Shown piece after piece: positions 10,901 to 25,975 of a DNA stretch of 64,000 bases. The stretch lies in the NCBI RefSeq assembly GCF_954871325.1, contig NC_088775.1, positions 93,642,904 to 93,706,903 of the forward strand. Reading direction: 5' to 3'. Both the position numbers and the translations under genes were made by a program. The notes under the pieces were generated by a model, which saw nothing but the letters and a program-made list of their open reading frames with translations, ran no database searches and was not told where the DNA came from. Origin of the DNA: Gordionus sp. m RMFG-2023. Lineage: Eukaryota; Nematomorpha; Gordioida; Chordodea; Parachordodidae. Each line of letters opens with the position of its first letter. The first letter of the stretch is position 1.

Positions 10901-12653
10901 CCCTAACCCTAACCTTAACTCTAACCCTAACCCTAACCCTAATTGCTTGAAATTTCTTCAATCAAAATAAATTTTAAAAAAAGCTAAAAATTTTATCTGT
11001 TTTCCTTATATTTTTTTGAAAAATCATAGAAGATTTTGCACAATTATTATTTGATTTTCACAAAATTATTATTTAATTTTACGAGTTAGTAAGACATAGA
11101 TAATTACTACCAAAATCATATTATGCACTTAGACAAAATAAATCATAAATATGTGAGCATATTATATTTTCTAAAATCGGTGAAAATAATAAATATTACT
11201 TAAAAAATTCATATGTTGGGAATATTATAAAAATTACTTGAAGTACTGTTAATTAGAGTAATTAAGGATAGATATAATATATGAAATAGCACTAACAGAT
11301 ATCTATTGTAAGTTAACGCTAACCCTAACCTTAATCCTAACCCTAACCCTAACCCTAACCCTAACCCTAACACTAACCCTAACCCTAACCCTAACCCTAA
11401 CCCTAACCCTAACCCTAACCTTAACTCTAACCCTAACCCTAACCCTAATTGCTTGAAATTTCTTCAATCAAAATAAATTTTAAAAAAAGCTAAAAATTTT
11501 ATCTGTTTTCCTTATATTTTTTTGAAAAATCATAGAAGATTTTGCACAATTATTATTTGATTTTCACAAAATTATTATTTAATTTTACGAGTTAATAAGA
11601 CATAGATAATTACTACCAAAATCATATTATGCACTTAGATAAAATAATTAATAAATATGTCTGAGCATATTATATTTTCTAAAATCGGTGAAAATAATAT
11701 ATATTACTTAAAAAATTCATATGTTGGGAATATAGTAAAAATTACTTGAAATACTGTTATTAGAGTAATTAAGGATAGATATAATATTTGAAATAGCACT
11801 AACAGATATCTATTGTAAGTTAACACTAACCCTAACCCTAATCCTAACCCTAACCCTAACCATAACCATAACCCTAACCCTAACCCTAACCCTAACCCTA
11901 ACCCTAACCCTAACCCTAACCCTAACCCTAACCCTAACCCTAACCCTAACCCTAACCCTAACCTTAACTCTAACCCTAACCCTAACCCTAATTGCTTGAA
12001 ATTTTTTCAATCAAAATAAATTTTAAAAAAAGCTAAAAATTTTATCTGTTTTCCTTATATTTTTTTGCAAAATCATAGAAGATTTTGCACAATTATTATT
12101 TGATTTTCACAAAATTATTATTTAATTTTACAAGTTAGTAAGACATAGATAATTACTACCAAAATCATATTATGCACATAGATAAAATAAATCATAAATA
12201 TGAGAGCATATTATATTTTCTAAAATCGGTGAAAATAATAAATATTACTTAAAAAATTCATATGTTGGGAATATTATAAAAATTACTTGAAGTACTGTTA
12301 ATTAGAGTAATTAAGGATAGATATAATATATGAAATAGCACTAACAGATATCTATTGTAAGTTAACGCTAACCTTAACCTTAATCCTAACCCTAACCCTA
12401 ACACTAACCCTAACCCTAACCCTAACCCTAACCCTAACCCTAACCATAACCCTAACCCTAACCCTAACCCTAACCCTAACCCTAACCCTAACCTTAACTC
12501 TAACCCTAACCCTAACCCTAACCCTAACCCTAATTGCTTGAAATTTCTTCAATCAAAATAAATTTTAAAAAAAGCTAAAAATTTTATCTGTTTTCCTTAT
12601 ATTTTTTTGAAAAATCATAGAAGATTTTGAACAATTATTATTTGATTTTCACA
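7907..12653 (+). repeat. Mixed segment of K, B and D2 monomers
   Basis: Starts and lengths: K 7907 (572), B 8479 (506), D2 8985 (525), B 9510 (506), K 10016 (578), B 10594 (506), B 11100 (506), D2 11606 (543), L 12149 (505, shortened). The order K-B-D2 at 7907 recurs as K-B-B-D2 at 10016; the extra B at 11100 looks like a tandem copy of the one at 10594. B monomers here share the private agacaaa. K blocks are composites, with D2-like CCATAACCATAACC followed by CCTTAATCC and a second run. Confidence 0.87.
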
Positions 12654-12700
12654 TATTCATAAATATGTGAGCATATTATATTTTCTAAAATCGGTGAAAA
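12600..12700 (+). other. Deletion junction fusing two monomers
   Basis: At about 12650 the sequence runs from gattttcaca directly into tattcataaatatg. About 77 bp normally found between these points are missing, including the usual ataattacta monomer start. The L monomer at 12149 is therefore cut short, and the following A monomer lacks its first bases. It is the only junction of this kind I saw in the window. Confidence 0.85.
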
Positions 12701-15084
12701 TAATAAATATTACTTAAAAAATTCATATGTTGGGAATATAATAAAAATTACTTGAAATACTGTTAATTAGAGTAATTAAGGATAGATATAATATATGAAA
12801 TAGCACTAACAGATATCTATTGTAAGTTAACGCTAACCCTAACCTTAATCCTAACCCTAACCCTAACTCTAACCCTAACCCTAACACTAACCTTAACCCT
12901 AACCCTAACCCTAACCCTAACCCTAACCCTAACCCTAACCATAACCATAACCATAACCCTAACCCTAACCCTAACCTTAACTCTAACCCTAACCCTAACC
13001 CTAATTGCTTGAAATTTCTTCAATCAAAATAAATTTTAAAAAAAGCTAAAAATTTTATCTGTTTTCCTTATATTTTTTTGAAAAATCATAGAAGATTTTG
13101 CACAATTATTATTTGATTTTCACAAAATTATTATTTAATTTTACGAGTTAATAAGACATAGATAATTACTACCAAAATCATATTATGCACTTAGATAAAA
13201 TAAATCATAAATATGTGAGCATATTATATTTTCTAAAATCGGTGAAAATAATAAATATTACTTAAAAAATTCATATGTTGGGAATATTATAAAAATTACT
13301 TGAAGTACTGTTAATTAGAGTAATTAAGGATAGATAAAATATATGAAATAGCACTAACAGATATCTATTGTAAGTTAACGCTAACCCTAACCTTAATCCT
13401 AACCCTAACCCTAACCCTAACACTAACCCTAACCCTAACCCTAACCTAAACCCTAACCATAACCATAACCCTAACCCTAACCCTAACCCTAACCTTAACT
13501 CTAACCCTAACCCTAACCCTAACCCTAATTGCTTGAAATTTCTTCAATCAAAATAAATCTTAAAAAAAGCTAAAAATTTTATCTGTTTTCCTTATATTTT
13601 TTGGAAAAATCATAGAAGATTTTGCACAATTATTATTTGATTTTCACAAAATTATTATTTAATTTTACGAGTTAGTAAGACCTAGATAATTACTACCAAA
13701 ATCATATTATGCACTTAGATAAAATAATTAATAGATATGTCTGAGCATATTATATTTTCTAAAATCGGTGAAAATAATAAATATTACTTAAAAAATTCAT
13801 ATTTTGGGAATATAGTAAAAATTACAATGAAATACTGTTATTAGAGTAATTAAGGATAGATATAATATTTGAAATAGCACTAACAGATATCTATTGTAAG
13901 TTAACACTAACCCTAACCCTAATCCTAAACCTAACCCTAACCCTAACACTAACCCTAATCCTAACCCTAACCTATACCCTAACCTATACCCTAACCCTAA
14001 CCCTACCCTAACCTATACCCTAACCCTAACATCAAATGCTTGAAATTTCTTCAATCAATATAAATTTTAAAAAAAGCTAAAAATTTTATCTGTTTTCCTT
14101 ATATTTTTTTGAAAAATCATAGAAGATTTTGCACAATTATTATTTGATTTTCACAAAATTATTATTTAATTTTACGAGTTAGTAAGACATAGATAATTAC
14201 TAAATCATATTATGCAATTAAATAAAATAATTAATAAATATGTCTGAGCATATTATATTTTCTAAAATCGGTGAAAATAATAAATATTACTTAAAAAATT
14301 AATATGTTGGGAATTTAATAATAATTACTTGAAGTACTGTTAATTAGAGTAATTAAGGATAGATATAATATATGAAAAAGCACTAACAGATATCTATTGT
14401 AAGTTAACGCTAACCCTAACCTTAATCCTAACCCTAACCCTAACCCTAACCCTAACCCTAAATGCTTGAAATTTCTGCAATCAAAATAAATTTTAAAAAA
14501 TGCTAAAAATTTTATCTGTTTTTCTTATATTTTTTTTGAAAAATCATTGAAGATTTTGCACAATTATTATATATTTTCACAAAATTATTTTATTTAATTT
14601 TACGAGTTAGTAAGACATAGATAATTACTACCAAAATCATATTATGCACTTAGATAAAATAATTCATAAATATGTGAGCATATTATATTTTCTAAAATCG
14701 GTGAAAATAATAAATATTACTTAAAAAATTCATATGTTGGGAAAATAATAAAAATTAATTGAAGTACTGTTAATTAGAGTAATTAAGGATAGATATAATA
14801 TATGAAATAGCACTAACAGATATCTATTGTAAGTTAACACTAACCCTAACCCTAACCCTAACCCTAACCCTAACCATAACCCTAACCCTAACCCTAACCT
14901 TAACTCTAACCCTAACCCTAACCCTAATTGCTTGAAATTTCTTCAATCAAAATAAATTTTAAAAAAAGCTAAAAATTTTATCTGTTTTCCTTATATTTTT
15001 TTGAAAAATCATAGAAGATTTTGCACAATTATTATTTGATTTTCACAAAATTATTATTTAATTTTACGAGTTAGTAAGACATAG
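12654..15084 (+). repeat. Five-monomer unit A-E-H-I-J
   Basis: Starts: A 12654 (508, left end missing), E 13162 (524), H 13686 (507), I 14193 (428), J-left mosaic 14621 (464). A here has three consecutive CCATAA variants. The H monomer carries private changes (aatagatatg, attacaatga) and a tail of the common type, so it is itself mosaic. The last monomer starts as J but ends with a common right edge (ctaattgc, ttcaatcaaa); the switch lies inside its telomeric block. Confidence 0.85.
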
Positions 15085-18000
15085 ATAATTACTACCAAAA
15101 TCATATTATGCACTTAGATAAATAATTCATAAATATGTCTGAGCATATTATATTTTCTAAAATCGGTGAAAATAATATATATTACTTAAAAAATTCATAT
15201 GTTGGGAATATAGTAAAAATTACTTGAAATACTGTTATTAGAGTAATTAAGGATAGATATAATATTTGAAATAGCACTAACAGATATCTATTGTAAGTTA
15301 ACACTAACCCTAACCCTAATCCTAATCCTAACCCTAACCATAACCATAACCCTAACCCTAACCCTAACCCTAACCCTAACCCTAACTCTAACCCTAACCC
15401 TAACCCTAACCCTAACCTTAACTCTAACCCTAACCCTAACCCTAATTGCTTGAAATTTTTTCAATCAAAATAAATTTTAAAAAAAGCTAAAAATTTTATC
15501 TGTTTTCCTTATATTTTTTTGAAAAATCATAGAAGATTTTGCACAATTATTATTTGATTTTCACAAAATTATTATTTAATTTTACGAGTTAGTAAGACAT
15601 AGATAATTACTACCAAAATCATATTATGCACTTAGATAAAATAAATCATAAATATGTGAGCATATTATATTTTCTAAAATCGGTGAAAATAATAAATATT
15701 ACTTAAAAAATTCATATGTTGGGAATATTATAAAAATTACTTGAAGTACTGTTAATTAGAGTAATTAAGGATAGATATAATATATGAAATAGCACTAACA
15801 GATATCTATTGTAAGTTAACGCTTACCTTAACCTTAATCCTAACCCTAACCCTAACACTAACCCTAACCCTAACCCTAACCCTAACCCTAACCCTAACCC
15901 TAACCCTAACCATAACCCTAACCCTAACCCTAACCCTAACCCTAACCCTAACCCTAACCTTAACTCTAACCCTAACCCTAACCCTAACCCTAATTGCTTG
16001 AAATTTCTTCAATCAAAATAAATTTTAAAAAAAGCTAAAAATTTTATCTGTTTTCCTTATATTTTTTTGAAAAATCATAGAAGATTTTGCACAATTATTA
16101 TTTGATTTTCACAAAATTATTATTTAATTTTACGAGTTAGTAAGACATAGATAATTACTACCAAAATCATATTATGCACTTAGATAAAATAATTCATAAA
16201 TATGTGAGCATATTATATTTTCTAAAATCGGTGAAAATAATAAATATTACTTAAAAAATTCATATGTTGGGAATATAATAAAAATTACTTGAAATACTGT
16301 TAATTAGAGTAATTAAGGATAGATATAATATATGAAATAGCACTAACAGATATCTATTGTAAGTTAACGCTAACCCTAACCCTAATCCTAACCCTAACCC
16401 TAACCCTAACCATAACACTAACCTTAACCCTAACCCTAACCCTAACCCTAACCCTAACCCTAACCATAACCCTAACCCTAACCCTAACCTTAACTCTAAC
16501 CCTAACCCTAACCCTAACCCTAACACTAACCCTAACCCTAACCCTAACCCTAACCTTAACCCTAACCCTAACCCTAACCCTAAATGCTTGAAATTTCTTC
16601 AATCAAAATAAATTTTAAAAAAAGCTAAAAATTTTATCTGTTTTCCTTATATTTTTTTGAAAAATCATAGAAGATTTTGCACAATTATTATTTGATTTTC
16701 ACAAAATTATTATTTAATTTTACGAGTTAGTAAGACATAGATAATTACTACCAAAATCATATTATGCACTTAGATAAAATAAATCATAAATATGTGAGCA
16801 TATTATATTTTCTAAAATCGGTGAAAATAATAAATATTACTTAAAAAATTCATATGTTGGGAATATTATAAAAATTACTTGAAGTACTGTTAATTAGAGT
16901 AATTAAGGATAGATATAATATATGAAATAGCACTAACAGATATCTATTGTAAGTTAACGCTAACCTTAACCTTAATCCTAACCCTAACCCTAACACTAAC
17001 CCTAACCCTAACCCTAACCCTAACCCTAACCCTAACCATAACCCTAACCCTAACCCTAACCCTAACCCTAACCCTAACCTTAACTCTAACCCTAACCCTA
17101 ACCCTAACCCTAATTGCTTGAAATTTCTTCAATCAAAATAAATTTTAAAAAAAGCTAAAAATTTTATCTGTTTTCCTTATATTTTTTTGAAAAATCATAG
17201 AAGATTTTGCACAATTATTATTTGATTTTCACAAAATTATTATTTAATTTTACGAGTTAATAAGACATAGATAATTACTACCAAAATCATATTATGCACT
17301 TAGATAAAATAAATCATAAATATGTGAGCATATTATATTTTCTAAAATCGGTGAAAATAATAAATATTACTTAAAAAATTCATATGTTGGGAATATTATA
17401 AAAATTACTTGAAGTACTGTTAATTAGAGTAATTAAGGATAGATATAATATATGAAATAGCACTAACAGATATCTATTGTAAGTTAACACTAACCCTAAC
17501 CCTAATCCTAACCCTAACCCTAACCATAACACTAACCTTAACCCTAACCCTAACCCTAACCCTAACCCTAACCATAACCCTAACCCTAACCTTAACTCTA
17601 ACCCTAACCCTAACCCTAACCCTAACACTAACCCTAACCCTAACCCTAACCCTAACCTTAACCCTAACCCTAACCCTAACCCTAAATGCTTGAAATTTCT
17701 TCAATCAAAATAAATTTTAAAAAAAGCTAAAAATTTTATCTGTTTTCCTTATATTTTTTTGAAAAATCATAGAAGATTTTGCACAATTATTATTTGATTT
17801 TCACAAAATTATTATTTAATTTTACGAGTTAGTAAGACATAGATAATTACTACCAAAATCATATTATGCACTTAGACAAAATAAATCATAAATATGTGAG
17901 CATATTATATTTTCTAAAATCGGTGAAAATAATAAATATTACTTAAAAAATTCATATGTTGGGAATATTATAAAAATTACTTGAAGTACTGTTAATTAGA

Positions 18001-20974
18001 GTAATTAAGGATAGATATAATATATGAAATAGCACTAACAGATATCTATTGTAAGTTAACGCTAACCCTAACCTTAATCCTAACCCTAACCCTAACCCTA
18101 ACCCTAACCCTAACACTAACCCTAACCCTAACCCTAACCCTAACCCTAACCATAACCCTAACCCTAACCCTAAACTTAACTCTAACCCTAACCCTAACCC
18201 TAATTGCTTGAAATTTCTTCAATCAAAATAAATTTTAAAAAAAGCTAAAATTTTATCTGTTTTCCTTATATTTTTTTGAAAAATCATAGAAGATTTTGCA
18301 CAATTATTATTTGATTTTCACAAAATTATTATTTAATTTTACGAGTTAATAAGACATAGATAATTACTACCAAAATCATATTATGCACTTAGATAAAATA
18401 ATTAATAAATATGTCTGAGCATATTATATTTTCTAAAATCGGTGAAAATAATATATATTACTTAAAAAATTCATATGTTGGGAATATAGTAAAAATTACA
18501 TGAAATACTGTTATTAGAGTAATTAAGGATAGATATAATATTTGAAATAGCACTAACAGATATCTATTGTAAGTTAACACTAACCCTAACCCTAACCCTA
18601 ACCCTAACCCTAACCCTAACCCTAATTGCTTGAAATTTTTTCAATCAAAATAAATTTTAAAAAAAGCTAAAAATTTTATCTGTTTTCCTTATATTTTTTT
18701 GAAAAATCATAGAAGATTTTGCACAATTATTATTTGATTTTCACAAAATTATTATTTAATTTTACGAGTTAGTAAGACATAGATAATTACTAACAAAATC
18801 ATATTATGCACTTAGACAAAATAAATCATAAATATGTGAGCATATTATATTTTCTAAAATCGGTGAAAATAATAAATATTACTTAAAAAATTCATATGTT
18901 GGGAATATTATAAAAATTACTTGAAGTACTGTTAATTAGAGTAATTAAGGATAGATATAATTTATGAAATAGCACAAACAGATATCTATTGTAAGTTAAC
19001 GCTAACCCTAACCTTAATCCTAACCCTAACCCTAACCCTAACCCTAACCCTAACCCTAACACTAACCCTAACCCTAACACTAACCCTAACCCTAACCCTA
19101 ACCCTAACCCTAACCCTAACCCTAACCCTAACCCTAACCCTAACCATAACCCTAACCCTAACCCTAAACTTAACTCTAACCCTAACCCTAACCCTAATTG
19201 CTTGAAATTTCTTCAATCAAAATAAATTTTAAAAAAAGCTAAAAATTTTATCTGTTTTCCTTATATTTTTTTGAAAAATCATAGAAGATTTTGCACAATT
19301 ATTATTTGATTTTCACAAAATTATTATTTAATTTTACGAGTTAATAAGACATAGATAATTACTACCAAAATCATATTATGCACTTAGATAAAATAAATCA
19401 TAAATATGTGAGCATATTATATTTTCTAAAATCGGTGAAAATAATAAATATTACTTAAAAAATTCATATGTTGGGAATATTATAAAAATTACTTGAAGTA
19501 CTGTTAATTAGAGTAATTAAGGATAGATATAATATATGAAATAGCACTAACAGATATCTATTGTAAGTTAACGCTAACCTTAACCTTAATCCTAACCCTA
19601 ACCCTAACCCTAACACTAACCCTAACCCTAACCCTAACCCTAACCCTAACCCTAACCCTAACCATAACCCTAACCCTAACCCTAACCCTAATTGCTTGAA
19701 ATTTCTTCAATCAAAATAAATTTTAAAAAAAGCTAAAAATTTTATATGTTTTCCTTATATTTTTTTGAAAAATCATAGAAGATTTTGCACAATTATTATT
19801 TGATTTTCACAAAATTATTATTTAATTTTACGAGTTAGTAAGACATAGATAATTACTACCAAAATCATATTATGCACTTAGAAAAAATAATTCATAAATA
19901 TGTGAGCATATTATATTTTCTAAAATCGGTGAAAATAATAAATATTACTTAAAAAATTCATATGTTGGGAATATAATAAAAATTACTTGAAATACTGTTA
20001 ATTAGAGTAATTAAGGATAGATATAATATATGAAATAGCACTAACAGATATCTATTGTAAGTTAACGCTAACCCTAACCCTAATCCTAACCCTAACCCTA
20101 ACCCTAACCATAACACTAACCTTAACCCTAACCCTAACCCTAACCCTAACCCTAACCCTAACCATAACCCTAACCCTAACCCTAACCTTAACTCTAACCC
20201 TAACCCTAACCCTAACCCTAACACGAACCCTAACCCTAACCCTAACCCTAACCTTAACCCTAACCCTAACCCTAACCCTAAATGCTTGAAATTTCTTCAA
20301 TCAAAATAAATTTTAAAAAAAGCTAAAAATTTTATCTGTTTTCCTTATATTTTTTTGAAAAATCATAGAAGATTTTGCACAATTATTATTTGATTTTCAC
20401 AAAATTATTATTTAATTTTACGAGTTAGTAAGACATAGATAATTACTACCAAAATCATATTATGCACTTAGATAAAATAAATCATAATTATGTGAGCATA
20501 TTATATTTTCTAAAATCGGTGAAAATAATAAATATTACTTAAAAAATTCATATGTTGGGAATATTATAAAAATTACTTGAAGTACTGTTAATTAGAGTAA
20601 TTAAGGATAGATATAATATATGAAATAGCACTAACAGATATCTATTGTAAGTTAACGCTAACCTTAACCTTAATCCTAACCCTAACCCTAACACTAACCC
20701 TAACCCTAACCCTAACCCTAACCCTAACCCTAACCCTAACCATAACCCTAACCCTAACCCTAACCCTAACCCTAACCCTAACCTTAACTCTAACCCTAAC
20801 CCTAACCCTAACCCTAATTGCTTGAAATTTCTTCAATCAAAATAAATTTTAAAAAAAGCTAAAAATTTTATCTGTTTTCCTTATATTTTTTTGAAAAATC
20901 ATAGAAGATTTTGCACAATTATTATTTGATTTTCACAAAATTATTATTTAATTTTACGAGTTAATAAGACATAG
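15085..20974 (+). repeat. Mixed segment of D2, L, M, K and B monomers
   Basis: Starts and lengths: D2 15085 (518), L 15603 (548), M 16151 (590), L 16741 (530), K 17271 (572), B 17843 (517), short D 18360 (423), B 18783 (572), L-like 19355 (494), M 19849 (590), L 20439 (536). M-L pairs occur at 16151-17270 and 19849-20974. M monomers have composite blocks of about 220 bp ending ctaaatgc. The short D at 18360 has a block of only about 53 bp (18573-18625). Confidence 0.85.
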
Positions 20975-21486
20975 ATAATTACTACCAAAATCATATTATG
21001 CACTTAGATAAAATAAATCATAAATATGTGAGCATATTATATTTTCTAAAATCGGTGAAAATAATAAATATTACTTAAAAAATTCATATGTTGGGAATAT
21101 TATAAAAATTACTTGAAGTACTGTTAATTAGAGTAATTAAGGATAGATATAATATATGAAATAGCACTAACAGATATCTATTGTAAGTTAACGCTAACCC
21201 TAACCTTAATCCTAACCCTAACCCTAACCCTAACCCTAACACTAACCCTAACCCTAACCCTAACCCTAACCCTAACCATAACCCTAACCCTAACCCTAAA
21301 CTTAACTCTAACCCTAACCCTAACCCTAATTGCTTGAAATTTCTTCAATCAAAATAAATTTTAAAAAAAGCTAAAAATTTTATCTGTTTTCCTTATATTT
21401 TTTTGAAAAATCATAGAAGATTTTGCACAATTATTATTTGATTTTCACAAAATTATTATTTAATTTTACGAGTTAATAAGACATAG

Positions 21487-22078
21487 ATAATTACTACCAA
21501 AATCATATTATTCACTTAGATAAAATAATTAATAAATATGTCTGAGCATATTATATTTTCTAAAATCGGTGAAAATAATATATATTACTTAAAAAATTCA
21601 TATGTTGGGAATATAATAAAAATTACTTGAAATACTGTTAATTAGAGTAATTAAGGATAGATATAATATATGAAATAGCACTAACAGATATCTATTGTAA
21701 GTTAACGCTAACCCTAACCCTAATCCTAACCCTAACCCTAACCCTAACCATAACACTAACCTTAACCCTAACCCTAACCATAACCCTAACCCTAACCCTA
21801 ACCATAACCCTAACCCTAACCCTAACCTTAACTCTAACCCTAACCCTAACCCTAACCCTAACACGAACCCTAACCCTAACCCTAACCCTAACCTTAACCC
21901 TAACCCTAACCCTAACCCTAAATGCTTGAAATTTCTTCAATCAAAATAAATTTTAAAAAAAGCTAAAAATTTTATCTGTTTTCCTTATATTTTTTTGAAA
22001 AATCATAGAAGATTTTGCACAATTATTATTTGATTTTCACAAAATTATTATTTAATTTTACGAGTTAGTAAGACATAG
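21487..22078 (+). repeat. Mosaic monomer, D left and M right
   Basis: The left side has D marks (gtctgagc, atatatatta). From about 21616 it has the A/M marks (ataataaaaa, gaaatactg, tgttaattag) and a composite M block with the TAACACGAACCC variant. The switch lies between about 21588 and 21616. The same mosaic is at 51335-51926, so it predates that duplication. Confidence 0.8.
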
Positions 22079-23638
22079 ATAATTACTAACAAAATCATAT
22101 TATGCACTTAGACAAAATAAATCATAAATATGTGAGCATATTATATTTTCTAAAATCGGTGAAAATAATAAATATTACTTAAAAAATTCATATGTTGGGA
22201 ATATTATAAAAATTACTTGAAGTACTGTTAATTAGAGTAATTAAGGATAGATATAATATATGAAATAGCACTAACAGATATCTATTGTAAGTTAACGCTA
22301 ACCCTAACCTTAATCCTAACCCTAACCCTAACCCTAACCCTAACCCTAACACTAACCCTAACCCTAACCCTAACCCTAACCCTAACCCTAACCCTAACTC
22401 TAACCCTAACCCTAACCATAACCCTAACCCTAACCCTAAACTTAACTCTAACCCTAACCCTAACCCTAATTGCTTGAAATTTCTTCAATCAAAATAAATT
22501 TTAAAAAAAGCTAAAAATTTTATCTGTTTTCCTTATATTTTTTTGAAAAATCATAGAAGATTTTGCACAATTATTATTTGATTTTCACAAAATTATTATT
22601 TAATTTTACGAGTTAATAAGACATAGATAATTACTACCAAAATCATATTATGCACTTAGATAAAATAAATCATAAATATGTGAGCATATTATATTTTCTA
22701 AAATCGGTGAAAATAATAAATATTACTTAAAAAATTCATATGTTGGGAATATTATAAAAATTACTTGAAGTACTGTTAATTAGAGTAATTAAGGATAGAT
22801 ATAATATATGAAATAGCACTAACAGATATCTATTGTAAGTTAACGCTAACCTTAACCTTAATCCTAACCCTAACCCTAACCCTAACACTAACCCTAACCC
22901 TAACCCTAACCCTAACCCTAACCCTAACCATAACCCTAACCCTAACCCTAACCCTAATTGCTTGAAATTTCTTCAATCAAAATAAATTTTAAAAAAAGCT
23001 AAAAATTTTATCTGTTTTCCTTATATTTTTTTGAAAAATCATAGAAGAATTTGCACAATTATTATTTGATTTTCACAAAATTATTATTTAATTTTACGAG
23101 TTAATAAGACATAGATAATTACTACCAAAATCATATTATGCACTTAGATAAAATAAATCATAAATATGTGAGCATATTATATTTTCTAAAATCGGTGAAA
23201 ATAATAAATATTACTTAAAAAATTCATATGTTGGGAATATAATAAAAATTACTTGAAATACTGTTAATTAGAGTAATTAAGGATAGATATAATATATGAA
23301 ATAGCACTAACAGATATCTATTGTAAGTTAACGCTAACCCTAACCTTAATCCTAACCCTAACCCTAACTCTAACCCTAACCCTAACACTAACCTTAACCC
23401 TAACCCTAACCCTAACCCTAACCCTAACCATAACCCTAACCCTAACCCTAACCTTAACTCTAACCCTAACCCTAACCCTAATTGCTTGAAATTTCTTCAA
23501 TCAAAATAAATTTTAAAAAAAGCTAAAAATTTTGTCTGTTTTCCTTATATTTTTTTGAAAAATCATAGAAGATTTTGCACAATTATTATTTGATTTTCAC
23601 AAAATTATTATTTAATTTTACGAGTTAGTAAGACATAG

Positions 23639-24038
23639 ATAATTACTACCAAAATCATATTATGCACTTAGATAAAATAATTCATAAATATGTGAGCATA
23701 TTATATTTTCTAAAATCGGTGAAAATAATAAATATTACTTAAAAAATTCATATGTTGGGAATATAATAAAAATTACTTGACATACTGTTAATTAGAGTAA
23801 TTAAGGATAGATATAATATATGAAATAGCACTAACAGATATCTATTGTAAGTTAACGCTAACCCTAACCCTAACCCTAAATGCTTGAAATTTCTTCAATC
23901 AAAATAAATTTTAAAAAAAGCTAAAAATTTTATCTGTTTTCCTTATATTTTTTTGAAAAATCATAGAAGATTTTGCACAATTATTATTTGATTTTCACAA
24001 AATTATTTTATTTAATTTTACGAGTTAGTAAGACATAG
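23639..24038 (+). repeat. Minimal monomer S (400 bp)
   Basis: Its telomeric block is only about 29 bp (23851-23879), the shortest in the window. What remains is an almost bare AT-rich segment of about 371 bp, which shows that this part has near constant length and the block is the variable part. Copies are at 26988, 33121 and 53487. The private gacatac near 23781 separates this copy from the others, which read gaaatac. Confidence 0.9.
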
Positions 24039-25975
24039 ATAATTACTAAATCATATTATGCACTTAGATAAAATAATTCATAAATATGTGAGCATATTAT
24101 ATTTTCTAAAATCGGTGAAAATAATAAATATTACTTAAAAAATTCATATGTTGGGAATATTATAAAAATTACTTGAAGTACTGTTAATTAGAGTAATTAA
24201 GGATAGATAAAATATATGAAATAGCACTAACAGATATCTATTGTAAGTTAACGCTAACCCTAACCTTAATCCTAACCCTAACCCTAACCCTAACACTAAC
24301 CCTAACCCTAACCCTAACCTAAACCCTAACCATAACCATAACCCTAACCCTAACCCTAACCCTAACCTTAACTCTAACCCTAACCCTAACCCTAACCCTA
24401 ATTGCTTGAAATTTCTTCAATCAAAATAAATCTTAAAAAAAGCTAAAAATTTTATCTGTTTTCCTTATATTTTTTGGAAAAATCATAGAAGATTTTGCAC
24501 AATTATTATTTGATTTTCACAAAATTATTATTTAATTTTACGAGTTAGTAAGACCTAGATAATTACTACCAAAATCATATTATGCACTTAGATAAAATAA
24601 TTAATAAATATGTCTGAGCATATTATATTTTCTAAAATCGGTGAAAATAATAAATATTACTTAAAAAATTCATATTTTGGGAATATAGTAAAAATTACTT
24701 GAAATACTGTTATTAGAGTAATTAAGGATAGATATAATATTTGAAATAGCACTAACAGATATCTATTGTAAGTTAACACTAACCCTAACCCTAATCCTAA
24801 ACCTAACCCTAACCCTAACACTTACCCTAATCCTAACCCTAACCTATACCCTAACCTATACCCTAACCCTAACCCTACCCTAACCTATACCCTAACCCTA
24901 ACATCAAATGCTTGAAATTTCTTCAATCAATATAAATTTTAAAAAAAGCTAAAAATTTTATCTGTTTTCCTTATATTTTTTTGAAAAATCATAAAAGATT
25001 TTGCACAATTATTATTTGATTTTCACAAAATTATTTTATTTAATTTTACGAGTTAGTAAGACATAGATAATTACTAAATCATATTATGCAATTAAATAAA
25101 ATAATTAATAAATATGTCTGAGCATATTATATTTTCTAAAATCGGTGAAAATAATAAATATTACTTAAAAAATTAATATGTTGGGAATTTAATAATAATT
25201 ACTTGAAGTACTGTTAATTAGAGTAATTAAGGATAGATATAATATATGAAAAAGCACTAACAGATATCTATTGTAAGTTAACGCTAACCCTAACCTTAAT
25301 CCTAACCCTAACCCTAACCCTAACCCTAACCCTAACCCTAAATGCTTGAAATTTCTGCAATCAAAATAAATTTTAAAAAATGCTAAAAATTTTATCTGTT
25401 TTTCTTATATTTTTTTTGAAAAATCATTGAAGATTTTGCACAATTATTATATATTTTCACAAAATTATTTTATTTAATTTTACGAGTTAGTAAGACATAG
25501 ATAATTACTACCAAAATCATATTATGCACTTAGATAAAATAATTCATAAATATGTGAGCATATTATATTTTCTAAAATCGGTGAAAATAATAAATATTAC
25601 TTAAAAAATTCATATGTTGGGAATATAATAAAAATTAATTGAAGTACTGTTAATTAGAGTAATTAAGGATAGATATAATATATGAAATAGCACTAACAGA
25701 TATCTATTGTAAGTTAACACTAACCCTAACCTTAATCCTAACCCTAACACTAACCCTAACCCTAAACCTAACGCTAATCCTAACCCTAACCCTAACCTTA
25801 ACCATAACCCTAACCCTAAATGCTTGAAATTTCTTCAATAAAAATAAATTTTAAAAAAGCTAAAAATTTTATCTGTTTTCCTTATATTTTTTTGAAAAAT
25901 CATAGAAGATTTTGCACAATTATTATTTGATTTTCACAAAATTATTATTTAATTTTACGAGTTAGTAAGACATAG

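Larger units (their letters stand above)
20975..25975 (+). repeat. Ten-monomer segment, copied at 50824
   Basis: Starts: B 20975 (512), D/M mosaic 21487 (592), B 22079 (548), L 22627 (488), B/A mosaic 23115 (524), S 23639 (400), E 24039 (520), H 24559 (508), I 25067 (434), J 25501 (475). It is repeated with the same monomer lengths at 50824-55823 (5001 versus 5000 bp, offset about 29,848). The seven monomers from 22627 on also head the 12-monomer repeat that follows, 3349 bp downstream. Confidence 0.9.

Noticed and set aside
18235-18260. One-base loss in gctaaaattt as an individual feature
   Set aside because: It also occurs at about 51217 and otherwise looks like a simple homopolymer slip. 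It is useful only as a lineage mark and is mentioned as such.
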